Assembly (NCBI RefSeq): GCF_900099915.1 | Contig: NZ_FNDB01000016.1 | Coordinates: forward strand, 21,227-85,226 | From: Flavobacterium omnivorum | GTDB lineage: Bacteria; Bacteroidota; Bacteroidia; Flavobacteriales; Flavobacteriaceae | Reading direction: 5' to 3' | Length of the DNA: 64,000 bases | Shown here: in pieces, positions 36,238 to 44,399 of the stretch | Position numbering within the stretch: the first letter of the stretch is position 1 | How the letters are laid out: each line of letters opens with the position of its first letter | Position numbers and translations under genes: made by a program | The notes under the pieces: generated by a model | What the model was told of the DNA's origin: nothing | The model's input: only the letters and a program-made list of their open reading frames with translations | The model's database searches: none

Positions 36238-37374
36238 ATGAACTTATTTGACGTTTACCCATTATACAACATCACTCCTGTAAAAGCACTAGATTGTACT
36301 ATTACAGATGAAAAAGGAGTGGAATATTTAGATTTATATGGTGGTCATGGAGTAATTTCCATTGGACACACACAACCGGATTATGTTGCCAAATTAAAAA
36401 ATCAATTGGATAACATTGGTTTTTATTCGAATGCGATTCAGAATCCATTACAAGTAGAATTAGCAGAAAAATTAGGAAAATTATCCGGATTGGAAGACTA
36501 TACTTTATTCTTGTGCAGTTCTGGAGCTGAAGCAAATGAAAATGCTTTGAAACTGGCTTCATTTCACAACAATAAATCGCGTGTCATTGCTTTTGATAAT
36601 TCCTTTCACGGAAGAACCTCGGCGGCAGTTGCGGTTACAGATAACAAAAAAATTGTTGCGCCAATTAATGCGCAGCAAATTGTTACTTTTTTGCCATTAA
36701 ATAATATCGAGTTGGTAGAAAACGAACTAAAAAAAGGAGATGTTTCTTCTGTTATAATTGAAGGAATTCAAGGAGTTGGGGGCTTAGACCAAGGAACAAC
36801 TGAATTTTTTCAGGCATTAGAAAAACTATGTGCCGCTTATGATGTTGTATTGATTTTGGACGAAGTGCAATCCGGATACGGAAGAAGCGGAAAGTTTTTT
36901 GCACACCAACACCATAACATCAAAGCAGATATTATTTGTCTGGCGAAAGGAATGGGTAACGGATTTCCTATTGGCGGAATCTTGATTTCTCCAATATTTA
37001 CAGCGAGTTACGGATTATTGGGAACTACTTTTGGTGGAAACCATTTGGCTTGTGCTGCCGGAATTGCTGTTTTGGATGTGATTGAAAGCGAAAAATTAAT
37101 GGATAACGTAAATGACGTTTACGCCTATTTTTTAGAAGCAATCAAACAAGTTCCTGAAGTTATTAAAGTAAAAGGAAGAGGATTAATGCTGGGTGTAGAA
37201 TTTGATTTTGACGTAAGTACACTTCGTAAAAAAATGATTATTGACAAACATATTTTCACAGGAAATGCTAATAATAAAAACTTATTAAGAATTCTTCCTC
37301 CTTTGACAATCAAGAAGGAAGCGATTGACACCTTTATTATAGCTTTAAAAGAAGCATTGGCAGAATTGAAATAA
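36238..37374 (+). CDS. argD: Acetylornithine (or succinylornithine) aminotransferase
   Basis: A 378-residue class III PLP aminotransferase acting on N-acylglutamate semialdehyde. GGHGVISIGHTQPDYV near the N-terminus, FHGRTSAAVAVT, DEVQSGYGRSGKFFAHQ, and the PLP lysine in LAKGMGNGFPIG. Length and neighbours support argD rather than a GABA or ornithine transaminase. Confidence 0.93.
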   Translation: MNLFDVYPLYNITPVKALDCTITDEKGVEYLDLYGGHGVISIGHTQPDYVAKLKNQLDNIGFYSNAIQNPLQVELAEKLGKLSGLEDYTLFLCSSGAEANENALKLASFHNNKSRVIAFDNSFHGRTSAAVAVTDNKKIVAPINAQQIVTFLPLNNIELVENELKKGDVSSVIIEGIQGVGGLDQGTTEFFQALEKLCAAYDVVLILDEVQSGYGRSGKFFAHQHHNIKADIICLAKGMGNGFPIGGILISPIFTASYGLLGTTFGGNHLACAAGIAVLDVIESEKLMDNVNDVYAYFLEAIKQVPEVIKVKGRGLMLGVEFDFDVSTLRKKMIIDKHIFTGNANNKNLLRILPPLTIKKEAIDTFIIALKEALAELK

Positions 37375-37536
37375 TTTTTTAACATATAAGTCATTTAAGT
37401 TTAAGAAAAAATGAGTCAATAGCACTTAAGTATTCTTTTCAAAGTTTATTTCCAATACATTAAAATTGACCAAGAACTAAAAACTTACATGACTTACATG
37501 TTTAGATTTTTCTACTAAAACAATAAACCAAAAGCA

Positions 37537-38733
37537 ATGAACCACCTATTACCAATAGAAAAGCGAAACGCAGTTTTAAGTCACATGGCCGAACTTCTTG
37601 AAGAAGAAAGAGCTAACCTTAAAACGGTGAATCAACAGGATATCAATAATTATTCTGGAGATGATTTAGCAACGGAAAAACGTTTATTGGTTGATGATGC
37701 CAAAATTGACGGGATGATTTTATCCCTGCAACAATTAGCAAGTCAAGAAGATCCTATTGGTGTGGAGCGTTTTAATTTCGATCACGAAAATGGAATGAAA
37801 ATCATCAATAAAACAGCAGCTTTTGGAACCATAATGATTATTTATGAATCCAGACCTGACGTTACAGTTGAAGCTGGTGGAATCGCTTTTAAATCCGGAA
37901 ATAAAATTTTATTGAAAGGCGGAAAAGAATCCTTGCAATCCAACTTAAAAATTGTTGAATTGTGGCACCAAGCCTTAGCAGCAAACAATGTTGCGACAGA
38001 ATGGGTAGAATACTTGAATTACAATCGAGAAGAAACTCAGGCTTTCTTAGAAAAACCAACACAAAAAGTAGATTTAATCGTTCCTCGTGGTGGTGAAAAC
38101 CTAATTGCTTTTGTAAAAAAACACGCGACCTGCCCAGTCATTATAAGTGGTCGAGGAAATAATTTTGTTTACGTAAACGCTGAAGCTAATTTAGACCAAG
38201 CACTTGCCATCATAATAAATGGAAAGACCTCAAACATATCTGTTTGCAATGCTTTAGATAAAGTATTAATTGATACAAATATTGAAAATTGGGAAGCTTT
38301 TGCAAAGACAATAATTGCCGAACTGCAACAAAGAAACGTTACTGTTTTGGGAGATGAAAGTATTTCAAAAGTAGCAAACGTTCCTCAGATTGAATCCGAT
38401 TTAATTTGGTACGAAGAGTTTTTAGATTATAAAATTGTCATAGGAACAACCAATTCAGACCAAGAAGCGATTGACAAAATAAATAAATATTGTGGCGGAC
38501 ATTCGGCTTCGATAATCACAAAAAATGATGCAATTGCTCAGGAATTCATGGAAAATGTAGATACGGCAGCCGTTTACCAAAACGCCTCTACGCGATTTAC
38601 TGATGGAGGACAATTTGGTTTAGGAGGAGAATTGGCGATTAGCACAGACAAATTACACCAACGCGGACCAATTGGTTTGCAACATTTAGTTACTAATAAG
38701 TGGTATATTTACGGAAATGGACAAATCAGGTAA
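37537..38733 (+). CDS. proA: Gamma-glutamyl phosphate reductase
   Basis: A 398-residue NADPH-dependent aldehyde dehydrogenase family enzyme, the second step of proline synthesis. IYESRPDVTVEAGGIAFKSG, the VPRGGENLIAFVKKHA segment and the catalytic Cys in NISVCNALDKVLID are visible, as is the C-terminal RFTDGGQFGLGGELAIST. Overlaps proB by 17 bases. Confidence 0.94.
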   Translation: MNHLLPIEKRNAVLSHMAELLEEERANLKTVNQQDINNYSGDDLATEKRLLVDDAKIDGMILSLQQLASQEDPIGVERFNFDHENGMKIINKTAAFGTIMIIYESRPDVTVEAGGIAFKSGNKILLKGGKESLQSNLKIVELWHQALAANNVATEWVEYLNYNREETQAFLEKPTQKVDLIVPRGGENLIAFVKKHATCPVIISGRGNNFVYVNAEANLDQALAIIINGKTSNISVCNALDKVLIDTNIENWEAFAKTIIAELQQRNVTVLGDESISKVANVPQIESDLIWYEEFLDYKIVIGTTNSDQEAIDKINKYCGGHSASIITKNDAIAQEFMENVDTAAVYQNASTRFTDGGQFGLGGELAISTDKLHQRGPIGLQHLVTNKWYIYGNGQIR

Positions 38734-39487
38734 AAAAAGAATTTTATTAAAGTTAGGAAGTAATACATTAACCAAAGAAACCAATCACATTTCGAGAGGA
38801 AAGATTGAAGACATTGGCATGCAAATAGCCGCTTTACAAGACGATTACGAGTTTATTATTGTAAGCTCCGGTGCTATTGCTGCTGCCAAACAATTTGTAA
38901 AACTGGAAAATCAAGACAAAGATGTTTTTGTAAAACAAGCATTGGCTTCTATTGGTCAACCCCATTTAATGCGGATTTATCATGAAAACTTCAGTGATTT
39001 AGGATTGCTGATTTCACAATGTTTGCTTTCGTATTCTGATTTCGAAAAAGAACAATCCAAAGTAAATATCGTGAACACCATCAATGTGTTGGTCAAAAAC
39101 AGCTATATTCCAATTATCAATGAAAATGATACTGTGGCAACGGATGAGATTCGGTTTGGTGATAATGATAAATTAGCTGCTTTAACTGCCGTTTTATTAA
39201 ATGTTGACATTCTTATTATTGCTACCAATACAAACGGGATTTACACCAAAGCATCCATCCATGATGCCGTTCCTAAAACCATTTCTTTGGTAACCGATTT
39301 AAAAGTGTTAGAAAAAGAGATTGGCGATTCGAAATCCTCGCACGGAACCGGCGGAATGCAATCTAAAATAGAAGCCTCGGCAATAGCCAAAGCAGCCAAT
39401 ATTGAAACTTGGATTGTCAATGGATTGGAAGACAATTTTATTTTGAAAGCTCTAAAAAACGAAATACCTTTTACTAAAATAATTTAA
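38717..39487 (+). CDS. proB: Glutamate 5-kinase, PUA-less
   Basis: A 256-residue amino-acid kinase, the first step of proline synthesis. KLGSNTLTK near the N-terminus, IIVSSGAIAAAKQ, IINENDTVATDEI and GTGGMQSKIEASAIA are family motifs. It stops after the kinase domain, lacking the PUA domain present in longer ProB proteins; short ProB forms are common in Bacteroidota. Its start is inside the proA end, so both are coupled. Confidence 0.93.
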   Translation: MDKSGKKRILLKLGSNTLTKETNHISRGKIEDIGMQIAALQDDYEFIIVSSGAIAAAKQFVKLENQDKDVFVKQALASIGQPHLMRIYHENFSDLGLLISQCLLSYSDFEKEQSKVNIVNTINVLVKNSYIPIINENDTVATDEIRFGDNDKLAALTAVLLNVDILIIATNTNGIYTKASIHDAVPKTISLVTDLKVLEKEIGDSKSSHGTGGMQSKIEASAIAKAANIETWIVNGLEDNFILKALKNEIPFTKII

Positions 39488-39545
39488 TTCGAATAGTGGA
39501 TTGTTAGATTTTTGGACAATTCCTAATTCATAATTCATAACTACA

Positions 39546-40493
39546 ATGAACTACATCTCCATACAAAACATAGATTCGCTAGACAAATGGGTGAAACAAG
39601 CCTTAAAAATCAAGAAAAAACCACTTAAAAACAAAAAACTGGGTAAAAACAAAACCTTAGGAATGTTGTTTTTCAATTCGAGTTTGAGAACGCGTTTGAG
39701 TACGCAAAAAGCAGCTCTTAATTTAGGACTGAACGTCATGGTAATGAATTTTACCAGTGAAGGTTGGACACTTGAATTTGAAGATGGAGCCATCATGAAC
39801 TCGGGTGCTTCGGAACATATCAAAGAAGCCGCTGCGGTAGTTTCCCAATATTGCGATATTGTTGCTATCAGGGCTTTTGCCGGATTGGTAGATAAAGAAA
39901 AAGACAATGCCGAAATCGTACTTTCCGGATTTTTGAAATACGCCACTGTTCCAGTCGTGAATATGGAAAGTGCTACAGGGCATCCATTACAATCACTAGC
40001 CGATGCAATAACTATGGCGGAACACAAAACAAAGCACAGACCCAAAGTGGTTTTGACTTGGGCACCACACCCTAAAGCGTTACCTCAAGCAGTTCCAAAT
40101 TCCTTTGTGGAAATGATGCAGTTACAAGATGCTGATTTTGTTATTACGCATCCTGAGGGCTACGAATTGAATCCTGAAATCACGAAAGATTCTAAGATTG
40201 AATACGACCAGAATAAAGCTTTCGAAAATGCTGATTTTATCTACGCCAAAAACTGGAGTAATTACAAGGAATATGGTCAGATTACAAATTCCGACCCAAA
40301 TTGGACTGTAACTGCCGATAAAATGAAACTAACAAACAATGCTAAATTCATGCACTGCTTACCGGTAAGACGTAATGTAATTGTTACTGATGAAGTGATT
40401 GACAGCGAAAATTCAATTGTTATCGAACAAGCCAACAATAGAACTTATGCCGCACAATTAGTGTTGCAAAAAATATTGGAAAATGGAAAATAA
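39546..40493 (+). CDS. argF': N-acyl-L-ornithine transcarbamylase
   Basis: A 315-residue carbamoyltransferase of the N-acetyl/N-succinyl-ornithine type. The carbamoyl-phosphate loop is NSSLRTRLSTQ, with HPLQSLAD and HCLPVRRN. W74 in SEGWTLEF corresponds to the Trp of Bacteroides SOTCase. The specificity position in the EHI loop is Ser (S89 in GASEHI), neither the Pro of Bacteroides succinylornithine enzyme nor the Glu of Xanthomonas acetylornithine enzyme. So the acyl group used by this pathway is not certain. Overlaps argB by 11 bases. Confidence 0.93.
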   Translation: MNYISIQNIDSLDKWVKQALKIKKKPLKNKKLGKNKTLGMLFFNSSLRTRLSTQKAALNLGLNVMVMNFTSEGWTLEFEDGAIMNSGASEHIKEAAAVVSQYCDIVAIRAFAGLVDKEKDNAEIVLSGFLKYATVPVVNMESATGHPLQSLADAITMAEHKTKHRPKVVLTWAPHPKALPQAVPNSFVEMMQLQDADFVITHPEGYELNPEITKDSKIEYDQNKAFENADFIYAKNWSNYKEYGQITNSDPNWTVTADKMKLTNNAKFMHCLPVRRNVIVTDEVIDSENSIVIEQANNRTYAAQLVLQKILENGK

Positions 40494-41268
40494 AAAACCA
40501 GTAACGCTAATAAAAATCGGAGGAAACATTATTGATAATCCAACAGAATTATCACAATTTTTATCTGATTTTTCTAAGATTGAAGGAAATAAAGTACTCG
40601 TTCATGGTGGCGGAAAATCAGCTACTAAAATGGCTGAAAGCATAGGTTTAGCACCTCAAATGATTGATGGAAGACGCATCACCGATGCCGCTATGCTTGA
40701 TGTAGTTGTGATGATTTATGCAGGTCAAATCAATAAAAATATTGTTGCCCAATTACAAGCTAAAAATACCAATGCAATGGGTTTTTCCGGTGCTGATGGA
40801 AATTTAATTCAATCCGATAAAAGAAACCACCCAACCATCAATTATGGCTTTGTGGGCGATGTGAAAAAAGTGAACACGCAATTATTGGAAACGTTGCTTT
40901 CAAATGGTATTGTTCCCGTCTTTTGCGCTATCACACACGATGGAAAGGGACAATTATTAAACACGAATGCAGATACAATTGCTAGTGAATTAGCAATTGC
41001 TTTATCGGAAGTTTTCGATGTCACTTTGAATTATTGTTTCGAAAAGCCGGGCGTTTTATTCGATGCCGAAGACGATTCTTCCGTAATTGAGAACATCAGT
41101 CAAGAATTATATTCCAAATTAAAAGCCGAAAAATCGATACATTCGGGCATGATTCCTAAATTAGACAACTGTTTCAATAGTTTATCTAAAGGAGTTCAAA
41201 AAATAAAAATTGGTCATCACCGCATGTTGCAAGACAAGACCGCATTGTACACTACAATTACACTATGA
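40483..41268 (+). CDS. argB: N-acyl-glutamate kinase
   Basis: A 261-residue amino-acid kinase. KIGGNIIDN at the N-terminus, HGGGKSATKMAESIG, RRITDAAML, SGADGNLIQ and NTNADTIASELAIA are argB hallmarks. Phosphorylates the gamma carboxyl of N-acylglutamate. No N-terminal helix for hexamer formation, so arginine feedback through that route is unlikely. Overlaps argE by 4 bases. Confidence 0.95.
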   Translation: MENKKPVTLIKIGGNIIDNPTELSQFLSDFSKIEGNKVLVHGGGKSATKMAESIGLAPQMIDGRRITDAAMLDVVVMIYAGQINKNIVAQLQAKNTNAMGFSGADGNLIQSDKRNHPTINYGFVGDVKKVNTQLLETLLSNGIVPVFCAITHDGKGQLLNTNADTIASELAIALSEVFDVTLNYCFEKPGVLFDAEDDSSVIENISQELYSKLKAEKSIHSGMIPKLDNCFNSLSKGVQKIKIGHHRMLQDKTALYTTITL

Positions 41269-42335
41269 AGAGTATAGAAATCCTTACACAAGAAGCCATT
41301 GCGCTATTAAAAAAACTGATTGAAACGCCTTCATTTTCAAGTGAAGAAGACCAAACAGCTCTTTTAATCGAAAATTGGTTTAAACAAAATAGTATCCCTT
41401 TCGAAAGAGAGAATAATAATATTTGGGCTTTCAATAAACATTTTGATAAGTCCAAACCAACGCTTTTACTGAATTCGCACCACGATACCGTAAAACCAAA
41501 CCAAGGCTATACCAATGATCCATTTGAAGCTATCGTAAAAGATGGTAAATTATTTGGATTGGGAAGCAATGATGCAGGAGGTTGTCTGGTTTCGCTTTTA
41601 GCCACTTTTGTACATTTTTATTCGAATGAAAATCTACTTTATAATATTGTTATGGTCGCTTCAGCCGAAGAAGAAAGCAGCGGAAAAAATGGATTAAACA
41701 GCGTATTGAAACATTTACCGGAACTGGAATGTGCCATTGTGGGAGAACCAACATTAATGCAACTGGCTGTAGCCGAAAAAGGTTTATTAGTACTCGATGT
41801 CATCGTAAAAGGCACAGCCAGTCACGCCGCACACAACAATCCGGACAATCCTATTTATAATGCGATACCCGTGATCGAATGGTTTAACAGCTATCAATTC
41901 GAAAAAACATCGGAGGTTTTAGGTCCCGTAAAAATGACCGTAACACAAGTCACAGCCGGAAAACAACACAACGTAGTTCCTGCAGAATGTCATTTGGTTG
42001 TCGACATCAGAGTGAATGATTGCTATAACAATCAGGAAATTTTAGATACCGTAAGAAAACATTTGACTGCAGAAGTCAATCCGCGTTCGATGCATTTAAA
42101 CGCATCATCGATTCCGGTTGCTCACGGATTGATACAAGCGGGAATCGCACTGGGAAGAACCACGTATGGCTCGCCTACCCTTTCGGATCAATCAGTTTTA
42201 AGTTGTCAATCCTTGAAATTAGGACCTGGCGAAACCCTGCGGTCACACTCAGCAGATGAATTTATATTTATAAAAGAAATAGAAGAAGGAATTCAATTGT
42301 ATATCAAAATACTAACTGATTTTTTCAAACAATAA
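41265..42335 (+). CDS. argE: Acetylornithine deacetylase-type M20 peptidase
   Basis: A 356-residue M20 metallopeptidase-family deacylase. Metal ligands in LNSHHDTVKP, GLGSNDAGG, SAEEESSGKNG (catalytic EE) and EPTLMQ; dimerisation domain about 165-280. In this cluster it would remove the acyl group from N-acylcitrulline, the product of argF'. ATGA overlap with argB. Followed by a structured intergenic element before argH. Confidence 0.92.
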   Translation: MKSIEILTQEAIALLKKLIETPSFSSEEDQTALLIENWFKQNSIPFERENNNIWAFNKHFDKSKPTLLLNSHHDTVKPNQGYTNDPFEAIVKDGKLFGLGSNDAGGCLVSLLATFVHFYSNENLLYNIVMVASAEEESSGKNGLNSVLKHLPELECAIVGEPTLMQLAVAEKGLLVLDVIVKGTASHAAHNNPDNPIYNAIPVIEWFNSYQFEKTSEVLGPVKMTVTQVTAGKQHNVVPAECHLVVDIRVNDCYNNQEILDTVRKHLTAEVNPRSMHLNASSIPVAHGLIQAGIALGRTTYGSPTLSDQSVLSCQSLKLGPGETLRSHSADEFIFIKEIEEGIQLYIKILTDFFKQ

Positions 42336-42365
42336 AATAATTTGGATTTATCCTGATTATTTTCA

Positions 42366-42446
42366 GGAGTTAATCCCGCTATACGTTGCAATCTTTTATT
42401 TTTTAAAGAAAAAAATAAAAGGATTTCCACTGCTATCGGGGCTAAA
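42366..42446 (+). repeat. Dispersed structured intergenic element, copy B (short form)
   Basis: Left arm GGAGTTAATCCCGCTATACG then TTGCAATC; centre CTTTTATTTTTT-AAAG-A-rich complement, a hairpin of about 12 bp; right arm AAAAGGATTTCCACTGCTAT then CGGGGCTA. TTAATCCCG and CGGGGCTAA can close the element. Both arms recur in copy A (31298-31447, minus), and the core in copy C (54626-54731). Sits alone between argE and argH. Confidence 0.8.
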
Positions 42447-42479
42447 AATCTAACAGTCTAAAAATCTAATAATCCATAT

Positions 42480-43760
42480 ATGAAACTTTGGGAAAAAGGA
42501 ATACCAACCGATAAGCAAATCGAACATTTCACCGTTGGAAACGACAGAGAACTGGATTTAGTTCTGGCAAAATATGATGCATTAGGTTCTATTGCACATG
42601 CAAAAATGTTGGGACAAATTGGTCTTTTAACAGACTCCGAAACCGTTTCTTTGGTTTTGGCTTTGGAAGAAATAATAAAAGATGCTGAAAACGGTAATTT
42701 CGAAATCGAAGACAGCTTTGAAGACGTGCATTCCAAAATTGAATATTTACTGACCGTAAAATTGGGAGATGCCGGAAAAAAAATCCATACCGCCCGTTCT
42801 CGTAACGACCAAATTTTGGTAGACGTTAATTTATATCTGAAAGATGTCGTTAAAGAGCTGAAAGAGCAAGTAAAAAGCCTTTTTGATTTACTAATGGAAT
42901 CAGCAGAAAAGCACCAGAATGTATTGTTACCAGGATATACCCATCTTCAAATTGCAATGCCGTCTTCTTTCGGAATGTGGTTTTCGGCTTACGCTGAAAC
43001 CTTGATTGATGATATAACGATGTTAAATGCAGCCTTAAAAATTGTAGACCAAAACCCATTAGGATCAGCCGCAGGTTACGGAAGTTCATTTCCTATCAAC
43101 AGAACATTCACCACACAGGAATTAGGTTTTGAAACTTTAAAATTCAATTCGGTTGCCGCTCAAATGAGCCGTGGAAAATCAGAAAAGACAGTCGCTTTTG
43201 CTATGAGCAGCGTGGCAGCAACTTTGGCGAAATTCTCGATGGATGTTTGTTTATACATGAGTCAGAATTTTGATTTCATCACTTTGCCTTCGCATCTTAC
43301 AACTGGTTCGAGCATCATGCCGCACAAAAAAAACCCAGACGTTTTTGAGTTGATTCGCGCGAAATGTAACAAAATCCAAGCGCTGCCTTACGAAATCACT
43401 TTAATCACCAACAATCTTCCAAGTGGATACCACAGGGATTTGCAATTGTTGAAAGAAGGATTGTTTCCAGCAATTCAAAACCTGAAAGCCTGTTTAGACA
43501 TTGCTATTTTTGCGATTAAAGATATTAAGGTAAAAGACAATATTCTTGCGGATCCAAAATACAATTATTTGTTTACGGTTGATACCTTAAACGAAATGGT
43601 AGTTGCAGGAATGCCCTTTAGAGATGCGTATAAAGCCGTTGCAGAACAACTGGAAAATGGTACTTTTCAATCCCCAAAAGAAACCAAACACACACACGAA
43701 GGAAGTATCAACAACCTTTGTTTGGCCGAAATAAAAGAAAAAATGATCAACGCTTACTAA
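42480..43760 (+). CDS. argH: Argininosuccinate lyase
   Basis: A 426-residue fumarase-superfamily lyase releasing arginine and fumarate. Motifs: HTARSRNDQILVDVNLY, PGYTHLQIAMPSSFG, NPLGSAAGYG, and the signature GSSIMPHKKNPDVFE. Separated from argE by 144 bases that hold element copy B, so it could be separately controlled. Last gene of the cluster. Confidence 0.96.
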   Translation: MKLWEKGIPTDKQIEHFTVGNDRELDLVLAKYDALGSIAHAKMLGQIGLLTDSETVSLVLALEEIIKDAENGNFEIEDSFEDVHSKIEYLLTVKLGDAGKKIHTARSRNDQILVDVNLYLKDVVKELKEQVKSLFDLLMESAEKHQNVLLPGYTHLQIAMPSSFGMWFSAYAETLIDDITMLNAALKIVDQNPLGSAAGYGSSFPINRTFTTQELGFETLKFNSVAAQMSRGKSEKTVAFAMSSVAATLAKFSMDVCLYMSQNFDFITLPSHLTTGSSIMPHKKNPDVFELIRAKCNKIQALPYEITLITNNLPSGYHRDLQLLKEGLFPAIQNLKACLDIAIFAIKDIKVKDNILADPKYNYLFTVDTLNEMVVAGMPFRDAYKAVAEQLENGTFQSPKETKHTHEGSINNLCLAEIKEKMINAY

Positions 43761-43789
43761 TGATCTCATCGGTTTGTCCACAAAATAAA

Positions 43790-43838
43790 ACCGCAAATTC
43801 GCTAACTAATGGCTACATTAAATTAGTGAATTTGCGGT
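43790..43838 (+). terminator. Inverted repeat after argH, probable terminator
   Basis: ACCGCAAATTC and GAATTTGCGGT pair, extended by CTAAT/ATTAG. No long T-run directly follows, and an A-run lies 10 bases on, so it could serve the minus-strand gene as well. Confidence 0.6.
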
Positions 43839-43864
43839 GAATTATTTTAAAAAAAAACTTTTTA

Positions 43865-44254
43865 CTAGACTTTCGTCCCTAACTCCTCCGCATCAATATC
43901 ACTGTGCGAAACATTATAAATAGCATTGCCTTCTTTAATTAATATCAATTGTGGCGATTGATGCGTCACTCCAAAACGAGTTGCAATTTCATTAGAAATA
44001 TCACGATGCACTATTAAATCTAAAAAATAAGGTGTAACTTTATCTGAGCTATTAAACTCATTTTCAAACTGTTTCAGCGCCATCCTACTTACGCTGCATC
44101 GGGTACTGTGTTTAAAAATGGCTACCGGTTTTTCATTCGACGCAGCTATAATTTCATTTAGTTGCCCTAAATCGGTTAGTTCATTCCAGTTGATTTTGCT
44201 CTCGTTTGAATCTTTTTCTTCTGAACTATTGAACATATTTTTAAAAAAACTCAT
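43865..44254 (-). CDS. ytxJ: Bacillithiol system protein YtxJ
   Basis: A 129-residue thioredoxin-fold protein. The monothiol-type motif KHSTRCSVSRMALKQFE (Cys53) and FGVTHQSPQLILI match YtxJ, a bacilliredoxin-like protein of the bacillithiol system. It suggests the organism uses bacillithiol as its low-molecular-weight thiol. Cytoplasmic, monocistronic; divergent from clpB with 145 bases between them. Confidence 0.9.
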   Translation of the reverse strand: MSFFKNMFNSSEEKDSNESKINWNELTDLGQLNEIIAASNEKPVAIFKHSTRCSVSRMALKQFENEFNSSDKVTPYFLDLIVHRDISNEIATRFGVTHQSPQLILIKEGNAIYNVSHSDIDAEELGTKV

Positions 44255-44399
44255 AATTGTCTTGTTTTAAGACATTTTGACTTTCAAACATGATAAAAAT
44301 CATGAAATTTCTGTCAATTTGTCTTTATTATTGTATTGGAATATAAATTGAATATTGATTCGCAAAGTTAGTCAAATAACCACAAAACAATATAACATC

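Noticed and set aside
39551..40045. Long open frame antisense to argF' (164 codons)
   Set aside because: It is the shadow of a well-supported gene and its translation has no recognisable motif.
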